A program made the position numbers and the translations under genes. The notes beneath the pieces are model-generated. The model was given only the letters and a program-made list of their open reading frames with translations. It had not been told where the DNA came from and did no database searches. DNA of 64,000 nt, from NCBI RefSeq assembly GCF_014483895.1, contig NZ_CP059987.1:124001-188000 (forward strand), in the 5' to 3' direction. Positions within the stretch are counted from its first letter, which is position 1, and the number at the start of each line of letters is the position of its first letter. Of the stretch, positions 27,991-34,520 are shown one piece after another. Source of the stretch: Protaetiibacter sp. SSC-01. GTDB taxonomy: Bacteria > Actinomycetota > Actinomycetes > Actinomycetales > Microbacteriaceae.

Positions 27991-28065
27991 CATCGCGCGC
28001 GTTACAGCGGGCGACACCCCGACGACGAGACCTGGAGCCGGGGGCCTGACGAAAGGAACGAAGCC

Positions 28066-28797
28066 ATGAGCACCACCCCCCAGACGATCGTCCTCGTGCA
28101 CGGAGCCTTCGCCGAGTCCGCGAGCTGGAACGGGGTCATCCCGCGCCTGCAGCAGGCGGGCCACCGCGTGATCGCCGTCGCCAACCCGCTGCGCGGCCTC
28201 GCATCCGACGCCGCGTACGTGCGCAGCCTCCTCGAGAGCATCGACGGCGACGTCGTCGTGGCTGGGCACTCCTACGGCGGGAGCGTCGCATCCGAGGCCA
28301 CCGCCGGCCTGCCGAACGTCTCCGCCCTCGTGTTCGTCGCGAGCTTCCTGCTCGAGCCCGGCGAGAGCACGGGCGAGCTCGCCGGCCGGTTCCCGGGCAA
28401 CCTGCTCGGCACCGCCCTCGCGCCCGTGCCGTACCGCACGGGCGAGACCTCGGGCGACGACCTCTACATCGTCGACGAGAAGTTCAACGAGATCTTCGCG
28501 GGCGACGTCGACGGCGAGACCGCGGCCCTCATGGCCGCGACGCAGCGTCCGATCGCGGCTCAGGCCCTCGCCGACACCGCGACGCAGGCCGCCTGGACGG
28601 ACACCCCCTCGTGGAGCGTCATCGCGACGCAGGACCTCGCGGTGCCGCTCGAGGCGTCGCGCTTCATGGCCGAGCGTGCGGGTGCGACCGCGGTCGAGAT
28701 CGACGCCTCGCACGCGATCACGGTCTCGCAGCCCGAGGCCGTCGCCGAGGTCATCCTCGAGGCCGCCCGCAGCACCGTGCGCAGCGCCGTCCGGTGA
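28066..28797 (+). CDS. Alpha/beta hydrolase (EstC/pimeloyl-carboxylesterase-like)
   Basis: The 243-residue protein shows TIVLVHGAFAESASWNGVIP (oxyanion region), the nucleophile elbow GHSYGGSVA (Ser near residue 71), Asp in SVIATQDLAVP, and His in EIDASHAITVSQP. This fits the esterase/haloperoxidase-like branch that resembles plant methyl-esterases. Substrate unknown. ATG 28066 follows GAAAGGAACG. It is divergent from the GntR/FCD regulator and likely under its control, since a palindrome sits between them. Confidence 0.83.
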   Translation: MSTTPQTIVLVHGAFAESASWNGVIPRLQQAGHRVIAVANPLRGLASDAAYVRSLLESIDGDVVVAGHSYGGSVASEATAGLPNVSALVFVASFLLEPGESTGELAGRFPGNLLGTALAPVPYRTGETSGDDLYIVDEKFNEIFAGDVDGETAALMAATQRPIAAQALADTATQAAWTDTPSWSVIATQDLAVPLEASRFMAERAGATAVEIDASHAITVSQPEAVAEVILEAARSTVRSAVR

Positions 28798-28807
28798 GCC
28801 GGATGCC

Positions 28808-28843
28808 GTCGTCGCCCGCCGCATCCCTCCGGCGGGCGACGAC
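28808..28843. terminator. Hairpin after the esterase gene
   Basis: gtcgtcgcccgcc (28808-28820) and ggcgggcgacgac (28831-28843) form a perfect 13-bp GC-rich stem with a ten-base loop. It begins 11 bases past the stop. No U tract follows, as is common in high-GC actinobacteria. Confidence 0.6.
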
Positions 28844-28881
28844 GACGGATGCGCGGGGCCGCGCGCTCCTATGATCGTGCG

Positions 28882-29526
28882 GTGATGAGTGCACGCCGCA
28901 GACGACGCTGGCCGTGGATCGCGGCCGCGATCGTCGTCGTGCTGCTCGTGCCCGCGGCGATCCTCGGGCTCCCGATCCTGCTGCATCAGGACGGCGGATC
29001 CTCCAACCAGGAGACCCCCGTCGACGAGTGGCCCACGACGGTGACGGCGCGGGGCGACGACGGCCGCACGCGCGAGCTCACGGTGCTCTCGCCCGAGCCG
29101 GGCGGCACGGTCGACACCTCGGCGCTCGCGGTCGGCGACCGCATCGTCGTGAGCGGCACGGGCTACGACGCGGGCCAGGGCATCTACGTGGCCGTGTGCG
29201 TCATCCCGGAGCCCGGACAGCGTCCGGGGCCGTGCCTCGGCGGCGTGCCCGACCAGGAGACCGACGGATCGGCCGAGAGCTCGGGCGAGATCCAGTGGGC
29301 CCCGAGCAACTGGATCAACGACGACTGGGCGTGGAAGCTGTTCGGCGCGCGCCCGTTCGACGACGTCGCGACGGGCACCTTCACGGCCTACCTCGAGATC
29401 GTGGACCCCGTCGGCGAGAACTACGACTGCACGACGCAGCGCTGCGCGATCTTCACGCGCAACGACCACACGGCGCTCGGCGACCGCGTGCAGGACCTCT
29501 ACATCCCGGTGGGGTTCGCGGGCTGA
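28882..29526 (+). CDS. Membrane-anchored extracytoplasmic protein, unknown function
   Basis: About 214 residues. A short basic N terminus (SARRRRRW) precedes one membrane helix (IAAAIVVVLLVPAAILGLPI), followed by an extracellular domain. That domain contains GDRIVVSGTGYDAGQGIYVA and paired cysteines (CVIPEPGQRPGPC; CTTQRC), which suggest disulphide bonds. The segment resembles Ig-like modules of actinobacterial HtaA-type surface proteins. GTG 28882 is preferred over ATG 28885 because TATGAT lies exactly six bases before it, the leaderless spacing seen for many genes here. Convergent with a sortase-anchored protein. Confidence 0.65.
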   Translation: MMSARRRRRWPWIAAAIVVVLLVPAAILGLPILLHQDGGSSNQETPVDEWPTTVTARGDDGRTRELTVLSPEPGGTVDTSALAVGDRIVVSGTGYDAGQGIYVAVCVIPEPGQRPGPCLGGVPDQETDGSAESSGEIQWAPSNWINDDWAWKLFGARPFDDVATGTFTAYLEIVDPVGENYDCTTQRCAIFTRNDHTALGDRVQDLYIPVGFAG

Positions 29527-29533
29527 TTCCGGC

Positions 29534-31174
29534 TCAGCTGGTCGAGGAGCGCCGCGAAGCGACGCGTCTCGAGACCACCGTCAGCAGCAGCCCCAGCACG
29601 AACAGCGCCAGTCCCAGCGGGAGCACTCCCGCATCGGCACCCGTCGCCGCGAGCGCGGGCTGCGCCGTCACGGTGATGGCGATCTCGGCGACCTGCACCC
29701 CGTCGCGCAGCAGCACGACCGTGTGGGCACCCGCCGGCGTGGAGGCGGGGATGCGGAAGGTCTGCGAGACCGTGCCGGCGGCATCCGAGGTGGCGGTGCC
29801 GAGCACGACGGGGGTGGAGTGCAGCTCGACCGTGTACTCCTCGTCGAGCAGCAGGCCCCAGGCCTGCACGGTGACCGTGTCGCCGGCCTGCACGCTCGTG
29901 ACGCTCGCGGCCACGGTCGGCTTCGCGATCTTGCCGGTCGGCGCCGAGGCGATGACGTAGTCGTGGTGGTCGACGGCGTGTGCGGTGGCGGCGACGTAGA
30001 CCACCTCGCCCACGAGGTCGTCGGTCATGGCGAGCGTCGCCTGGTCGGCCCCGGCGATCGGCGTGCCGTCTTCGAGGAACCACTGGTACGTGAACGAGTC
30101 GGGCACGGGCGACCAGGCGCTCGTGTCGACGGATGCGGTGAGCACCCCGCCGAGGGCGTTGCGTCCGGTGACCACCGGCGCCGCCCCGGGTGTCTGGTCG
30201 GCGAGCGCGACGGTGGCCGTGTAGGCGGATCCGAGCGTCACGTAGTCCTGGTAGTCGTCGCGCTCGAGGAGGGCGGTGGCGTAGAGCGGCTGCCCGAGGA
30301 GCGCGCTCGTCGGGGCGAACGTCGCTCCCGTGCCGACGATCATGCCGTCGGTGGTCCGCCACTGGATGGTGACGGAGGTCGGGGCCGGCGTCACGCCCGA
30401 GGCGTCGTAGCCGGCGCTGAAGCTCGTGCCGAGACGACCGGCGCCGGAGACCGTGGGCACCGCGGTGACGTTCGCGAAGGAGCCGAGGTGGGCGGTCTGC
30501 GAGAAGCTCGTCGACCACGTGGCGTCGAGGTAGCCGGCCAGGTGGGCGGTGACGACGGCGTAGAAGACGGAACCGGCGGAGACGTCGGCCGAGGTGATCT
30601 GGTATCCGCCGACGACGGCGCCGGATCCGCTTCCGACGAGCGCGTTGTCGGCGACGCGCCGCCACTCCCAGTCGTAGCCCGTGGGCGTGGCGCCCCACCC
30701 GGTTCCGGAGACAGTCAGCATTCCGCCCGCGACCGCCTCACCCGGCGCCGCCAACGTCGGCTGGGTGAACTGGCGTGCCGAGACGTGCGACCAGTTGCTG
30801 GTGAGGGTCGCGATCTGACCGTCATGAGGCCCCCCGCTGACCATGACCCGCTGCACGCCGTAGAGGTCGGTGCCGATGTCGTCGATCGTCGTGGTGTACC
30901 ACTGGTCGTTGCTGAGCACCGCGCCATCGCTGACTCGGATCCACTGGGTGGATTTGAAGGTGAGGCCTGACGCACCCGGCAGCAGCGCGAGCATCGACGT
31001 GAAGCTGGACGATATCTGCACCTGGGTGCCCCAGGTGACGTTGGTGGGCATCGTCCAGGTGCCGGAGGGCACGTAGTCGGCCGCCTGGGCCGGCGCCGCC
31101 CCGAGGGCGACACCCCCGAGGGCGAGCGCGACGGCGGCGACGGATGCGGACAGGCGGCGGAGGGCGCGGGGCAT
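29534..31174 (-). CDS. Secreted Ig-like repeat protein with LAATG sortase anchor
   Basis: The 546-residue protein has a signal peptide (ASVAAVALALGGVALGAAPA, cleavage after AQA), then several beta-rich Ig-like repeats marked by phrases such as VSGAGRLGTSFSAGYD and FTYQWFLEDGTPIAGADQAT. A pre-anchor domain (YTVELHSTPVVLGTA) is followed by ALAATGADAG, a hydrophobic helix and the basic tail SRRVASRR. It is probably wall-attached by a class E-type sortase; no sortase gene is in the window. ATG 31174 is chosen; GTG 31195 would add seven residues. The final 13 residues are encoded by a dispersed repeat. Confidence 0.78.
   Translation of the reverse strand: MPRALRRLSASVAAVALALGGVALGAAPAQAADYVPSGTWTMPTNVTWGTQVQISSSFTSMLALLPGASGLTFKSTQWIRVSDGAVLSNDQWYTTTIDDIGTDLYGVQRVMVSGGPHDGQIATLTSNWSHVSARQFTQPTLAAPGEAVAGGMLTVSGTGWGATPTGYDWEWRRVADNALVGSGSGAVVGGYQITSADVSAGSVFYAVVTAHLAGYLDATWSTSFSQTAHLGSFANVTAVPTVSGAGRLGTSFSAGYDASGVTPAPTSVTIQWRTTDGMIVGTGATFAPTSALLGQPLYATALLERDDYQDYVTLGSAYTATVALADQTPGAAPVVTGRNALGGVLTASVDTSAWSPVPDSFTYQWFLEDGTPIAGADQATLAMTDDLVGEVVYVAATAHAVDHHDYVIASAPTGKIAKPTVAASVTSVQAGDTVTVQAWGLLLDEEYTVELHSTPVVLGTATSDAAGTVSQTFRIPASTPAGAHTVVLLRDGVQVAEIAITVTAQPALAATGADAGVLPLGLALFVLGLLLTVVSRRVASRRSSTS
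29537..29576. repeat. Family E variant repeat inside the 3' end of a surface-protein gene
   Basis: gctggtcgaggagcgccgcg continuing aagcgacgcgtctcgagacc is the known variant of the gctggttgag...tatcgaaacc module, with a small stem in its middle. It lies directly before the stop codon and encodes the basic tail (VSRRVASRRSSTS). Confidence 0.7.
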
Positions 31175-31257
31175 GGAGGTGCTTTCGGGTAGCACGAACG
31201 GGGTACCCCCACGCTAGGCGCCGGGGGACGGCCCGCGCGCCCCCCGTGAGGGGGCGA

Positions 31258-31899
31258 TCACCGCGCGCGCAACGCCGCCGTCACCTCGCGACGCACCTCG
31301 TCGAGCCGGCGGACGAGCAGCTCCGGCCCGTCGGTGCCGAGCGTTCCGGCGGCGAACTGCGTGCGCAATTCGGAGCGGAGGTCGGCGCGGAAGCTCGCGA
31401 GCGCGGCCTCGGCCTCGTGCATCGCGGCACGGGATGCGGCGCGGGCGTCGCGATCCTGCGCCGCCTCGGGGATCGCCTCGGCGCTGCGGATGCCGTGGCT
31501 CGTGTCGGTGCGCGCCTCCCGAGCCGCGGAGGCCAGGTCGGCCTTGAGCGAGCGCATCGCGTCGTTCACCGAGCTGCGCACCTCGTCGGCGAGCCGGCGC
31601 ACCGAGTCGGTGACGTCCGTTTCGATCTCCGCGAGCTCGTCCTGACGCGACGCGAGTTCGGCGCGGCCGGCATCCGTGATCGCGTAGACCGTGCGGCGGC
31701 CGTCGGACTCCTTCGTGACGAGCCCCTCCTCCTGCAGCTTCGCGAGCCGCGGGTAGATGGTGCCGGCGCTCGGCACGTAGGTGCCGCCGAAGCGGTCGCC
31801 GAGCGACTGGATGAGCTCGTAGCCGTGCTGCGGGCGCTCGTCGAGCAGGCTCAGCAGGTAGAGGCGCAGGTGGCCGTGGGCGAAGACGGGCGGCGTCAT
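31258..31899 (-). CDS. PadR-family transcriptional regulator
   Basis: The 213-residue protein begins with the PadR winged helix: LRLYLLSLLDERPQHGYELI, then VPSAGTIYPRLAKLQEEGLV, then the wing KESDGRRTVYAIT. A long Ala/Arg/Glu-rich helical C-terminal region follows (about 85-210), much longer than in PadR-s2 proteins. The ATG overlaps the stop of the upstream DUF4097 gene by four bases (ATGA), so repressor and putative target are made from one message. Two direct repeats with an A/T core in the operon promoter are the likely binding sites. Confidence 0.9.
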   Translation of the reverse strand: MTPPVFAHGHLRLYLLSLLDERPQHGYELIQSLGDRFGGTYVPSAGTIYPRLAKLQEEGLVTKESDGRRTVYAITDAGRAELASRQDELAEIETDVTDSVRRLADEVRSSVNDAMRSLKADLASAAREARTDTSHGIRSAEAIPEAAQDRDARAASRAAMHEAEAALASFRADLRSELRTQFAAGTLGTDGPELLVRRLDEVRREVTAALRAR

Positions 31900-32696
31900 G
31901 CGCGCACCGCGTGCAGGATGCTCACGTCGCCGCCGACCGTGTTGATGCGCACGTCGGCCCAGCGGCCGTCGAGCTCGCCGTGGCGGGCGGTGTAGCGGCC
32001 CTTGACGACGCTGATGCTCTGCGCGTCGAGCTGCAGCTTGCCGCCGACGGTCTGCACCGTGTAGCTCGCGGGCGTCTCGGGCTCGAAGCGGGCGGTGACC
32101 GCTCCTGAGACGGTGTTGACGTGCACGGTGTCGGGCACCCCCGCCGCGTCGAGCATGACCTCGCTCGAGACGCCGTCGACGTCGAAGCGGCTGATGGTGC
32201 CGGATGCGATGACGTCGCCCGAGACCGTGTTGACGCCGACCGCGCCCGTGTGGTCGCGCACCGTGACCTCGCCGCTCACCGAGTTGGCGGTGAGCTTGCC
32301 GGTGAGGCCGTCGGCGACGAGGTCGCCCGAGACCGTGTTGAGCGACGCATCCGTCTCGAGCCCCGCCACGAGCGCCTCGGCCGAGACGACGCCGAGGGTG
32401 AGGCCGATGTCGCGCGGCACGAGCACGCTCACCTCGGCCTTGATGGACGAGCCGAAGTTCTTGAAGGCGTCGATCCAGTTGTCCCAGCGCAGCTGCGGGT
32501 GGTCGATCTCGAGGCGGTCGCCGTCGAGCTTCACGAGCAGGTCGCGGCCGGTCACGCTGTGCACCTCGACGCGCACGCCCGGCTCGTCGTGACCGACGAT
32601 GTCGACGTGCCCGCCGACGAGGCCCACCTTCAGTCGGCGGATGTTCTCCAGGTCGATCACCTTCGGGCCGTCGACGAGCCACTTCTCCTGAGCCAT
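31896..32696 (-). CDS. DUF4097-family beta-repeat protein
   Basis: The 266-residue protein forms a series of short beta-strands, with recurring units such as NTVSGDLVADGLTGKL, NSVSGEVTVRDHTGAV and NTVSGDVIASGTI that would stack as a right-handed beta-helix. No signal peptide or membrane helix is visible, so it is likely cytoplasmic or peripheral. The family is often coupled to PadR or anti-sigma-type regulators of envelope stress; its molecular role is unknown. GGAGGAG precedes the ATG. It is first in a two-gene operon with the PadR gene. Confidence 0.85.
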   Translation of the reverse strand: MAQEKWLVDGPKVIDLENIRRLKVGLVGGHVDIVGHDEPGVRVEVHSVTGRDLLVKLDGDRLEIDHPQLRWDNWIDAFKNFGSSIKAEVSVLVPRDIGLTLGVVSAEALVAGLETDASLNTVSGDLVADGLTGKLTANSVSGEVTVRDHTGAVGVNTVSGDVIASGTISRFDVDGVSSEVMLDAAGVPDTVHVNTVSGAVTARFEPETPASYTVQTVGGKLQLDAQSISVVKGRYTARHGELDGRWADVRINTVGGDVSILHAVRA

Positions 32697-32718
32697 CGCG
32701 ACTCCTCCTCACTCGAAT

Positions 32719-32768
32719 CGAGATATATCGCGTCTCTCGAGAACTCACGATATATCGCGTCTCTCCAC
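32719..32768 (-). promoter_or_regulatory. PadR operator pair upstream of the DUF4097-padR operon
   Basis: The 17-base sequence gatatatcgcgtctctc occurs twice, at 32722-32738 and 32749-32765, 27 bases apart. The second copy includes the perfect palindrome cgatatatcg. A/T-rich palindromic sites of this kind are typical for PadR repressors, and both copies lie where the promoter should be. Confidence 0.65.
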
Positions 32769-32795
32769 TTCGCAACACGATTCTCGGTTCGGCCC

Positions 32796-32826
32796 TTGCA
32801 GTTGACGCAGCGTCAACGTCTAACGT
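32796..32826 (+). promoter_or_regulatory. MerR-type promoter with 19-bp spacer and operator dyad
   Basis: A -35 box TTGCAG (32796-32801) and a -10 box TAACGT (32821-32826) are separated by 19 bases. The spacer region holds the perfect dyad gttgacgc-a-gcgtcaac (32801-32817). Over-long 19-20 bp spacers with a central dyad are the defining feature of MerR-activated promoters. The regulator gene starts 25 bases further on. Confidence 0.75.
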
Positions 32827-32850
32827 CGCTGCCAAGGGAAGGAGGACGAC

Positions 32851-33594
32851 GTGGAACGCACGATCCAGGAAGTCGCCCGGCTCACGGGCGTCACGAGCCG
32901 CACGCTGCGGCACTACGACGACGTCGGGCTCGTGCGACCGAGCAGCGTCGGCGCCGGCGGCATCCGCCGCTACGACGCGGATGCGCTCGTGCGCCTGCAG
33001 CGCGTACTGCTGCTGCGCGAGCTCGGGCTCGGCCTCCCCGCGATCGCCCGCGTGCTCGAGGGGCAGACGGATGACGCCCACGCGCTGCTCGCACACCGCG
33101 AGTGGCTGCGTCAGGAGCAGGACCGCCTCGCCCGCCAGCTGGCGAGCGTCGAGGCGACCATCGAGGCACTGGAGGGAGGTGAGGAACCGATGGCAGAGAA
33201 CATGTTCGACGGCTTCGACCACACGCAGTACAAGGACGAGGTCGAGCAGCGCTGGGGCAGGGACGCGTACGCGAAGTCCGACGCCTGGTGGCGCGGCATG
33301 AGCGACGCCGAGCGCGGCGACTGGCAGGCGCGGAGCGCGCAGCTCGGAGCCGACTGGATCGCCGCGGCCGAGTCCGGCATCGCGCCGGAGTCCGACGAGG
33401 CGCAGGAGCTCGCCCGCCGCCATGTCGAGTGGCTGGCCGGCATCCCGGGCACCCCGGGCGCCGACAGGGAGTACGTCGTGGGACTCGGCGAGCTGTACGT
33501 CGCCGACCCGCGCTTCGGCGCGAACTACGGCGGCGAGCAGGGCGCGGCGTTCGTGCGCGACGCGCTGCGCGTCTACGCGGATGCCCACCTGTAG
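32851..33594 (+). CDS. MerR-family TipAL-type regulator
   Basis: The 247-residue protein has a MerR winged helix (VARLTGVTSRTLRHYDDVGL, then YDADALVRLQRVLLL), a coiled-coil dimer helix (about 75-110), and a C-terminal TipAS domain (about 125-247: FDHTQYKDEVEQRWG, AWWRGMSDAERGDW). TipAL-type proteins bind thiopeptide-like or other macrocyclic drugs through TipAS and activate their own promoter. GTG 32851 follows GGAAGGAGGAC. A second ribosome-binding site and ATG at 33190 could give free TipAS domain. No resistance gene lies adjacent in the same direction. Confidence 0.9.
   Translation: MERTIQEVARLTGVTSRTLRHYDDVGLVRPSSVGAGGIRRYDADALVRLQRVLLLRELGLGLPAIARVLEGQTDDAHALLAHREWLRQEQDRLARQLASVEATIEALEGGEEPMAENMFDGFDHTQYKDEVEQRWGRDAYAKSDAWWRGMSDAERGDWQARSAQLGADWIAAAESGIAPESDEAQELARRHVEWLAGIPGTPGADREYVVGLGELYVADPRFGANYGGEQGAAFVRDALRVYADAHL
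33174..33192 (+). promoter_or_regulatory. Internal ribosome-binding site and start for a TipAS-like short product
   Basis: ggagggaggtgaggaaccg immediately precedes an in-frame ATG at 33190, codon 114 of the MerR gene. The short product (about 134 residues) would contain the drug-binding domain without the DNA-binding part, as known for tipA of Streptomyces. Confidence 0.6.
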
Positions 33595-33618
33595 AAGGCG
33601 ACCCGCCCAGGGAGAGTG

Positions 33619-33654
33619 CGCCCGCGCATCCGTCTTCACCCGGATGCGCGGGCG
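33619..33654. terminator. Bidirectional terminator hairpin
   Basis: cgcccgcgcatccg (33619-33632) pairs perfectly with cggatgcgcgggcg (33641-33654): 14 bp with an eight-base loop, between the convergent MerR gene and the small gene after yczE. Confidence 0.7.
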
Positions 33655-33658
33655 TCGC

Positions 33659-33763
33659 TCACTGCGGCTGTCGCGCCTCGCGTCCGTTGCGGACGACGGC
33701 GACGACGGTCGCGACGGCACCCCAGAGGGCGAGCGCGGCGAGCGCGAGCAGGAGGAGCATCAT
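33659..33763 (-). CDS. Small single-helix membrane protein coupled to yczE
   Basis: A 34-residue open frame starting with ATG ATG; the first ATG overlaps the stop of the YczE gene (ATGA). Nearly all of it is one hydrophobic helix (LLLLALAALALWGAVATVVA) ending in a basic tail (RNGREARQ). Coupling to yczE and a terminator hairpin directly after its stop suggest that it is expressed. It could be a small transmembrane partner. Homology could not be checked, so this is a moderate call. Confidence 0.45.
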   Translation of the reverse strand: MMLLLLALAALALWGAVATVVAVVRNGREARQPQ

Positions 33764-34416
33764 GCGATCACCTCCCCTGCGGGTGCGGCGTCCGCCACGG
33801 GACGGGGGCGGGGTGCCTCGGGCACGTGGAAGAACGGGAGCGTCAGGCCGACGAGGGGGCCGATGAGGAGGGCGAAGGCCACGGTGCCGATGCCGACCTG
33901 GCCGCCGAGCAGCCACCCGACGGCGAGCACGGTGACCTCGATGCCCGTGCGCACGGCCCAGATGGGCCAACCCCAGCGGGCGTGGATGCCGGTCATGAGC
34001 CCGTCGCGCGGGCCGGGGCCGAAGCGCGCACCGACGTAGAGGCCCGTCGCGATCGCGAGCATCACGAGACCGCCCGCGAAGACGAGGCCCTGCATCCACC
34101 ACTCGTGCTGCTGCGGGATGACGGCGAGTCCGATGTCGGCCGCCGGGCCGATGAGCAGGATGTTGAGCACCGTGCCGATGCCGGGCTTCTGGCGGATGGG
34201 GATCCACAGCAGCAGCACGACGGCGCCGACCGCGACGACGACGATGCCGAACCCGATGCCGGTCTGCGCCACGATGCCCTGCGTGAGCACGTCCCACGGG
34301 CCCACGCCGATGCCCGCGCGCACCATGGCGGCGATCGCCACGCCGTAGAGGAAGAGGCCGACGAGCAGCTGCGCGATGCGGCGGGTCCAGAGCAGGGTGG
34401 CGGTCACGGTGAACAT
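33760..34416 (-). CDS. yczE: YczE/YyaS/YitT-family integral membrane protein
   Basis: The 218-residue protein has about five to six membrane helices: AQLLVGLFLYGVAIAAMVRA, then GIVVVAVGAVVLLLW, GLVFAGGLVMLAIATGLYVG and later segments. It carries the characteristic GIGVGPWDVLTQGIVAQTGI and RFGPGPRDGLMTGIHAR loops of YczE proteins. ATG 34416 was chosen as the first start after the shared promoter. It is divergent from a MocR-type regulator; yczR-yczE pairs are recurrent in actinobacteria and firmicutes. The transported substrate is unknown. A 34-residue ORF follows in the same unit. Confidence 0.85.
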   Translation of the reverse strand: MFTVTATLLWTRRIAQLLVGLFLYGVAIAAMVRAGIGVGPWDVLTQGIVAQTGIGFGIVVVAVGAVVLLLWIPIRQKPGIGTVLNILLIGPAADIGLAVIPQQHEWWMQGLVFAGGLVMLAIATGLYVGARFGPGPRDGLMTGIHARWGWPIWAVRTGIEVTVLAVGWLLGGQVGIGTVAFALLIGPLVGLTLPFFHVPEAPRPRPVADAAPAGEVIA

Positions 34417-34427
34417 CTCATCCGGCA

Positions 34428-34520
34428 ATTGGCCCTTGAACAAGAAGCCAATCTGGCTACACTGGCCGCATGAACACGCTGTCGGCCCGCGCATTGGCCT
34501 TGCTCATGGTGGATTGGCGC
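34428..34520. promoter_or_regulatory. MocR operator cluster and yczR promoter
   Basis: ATTGGC (34428-34433) faces GCCAAT (34447-34452), and ATTGGCCCTTG recurs as ATTGGCCTTG about 65 bases further on, inside the regulator gene, followed by GATTGGCGCC. A promoter TTGAAC (34436-34441), 16-base spacer, TACACT (34458-34463) lies within the cluster, with the start codon six bases after the -10. Repeated boxes with varied orientation are typical of MocR/GntR-type sites. Confidence 0.6.
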
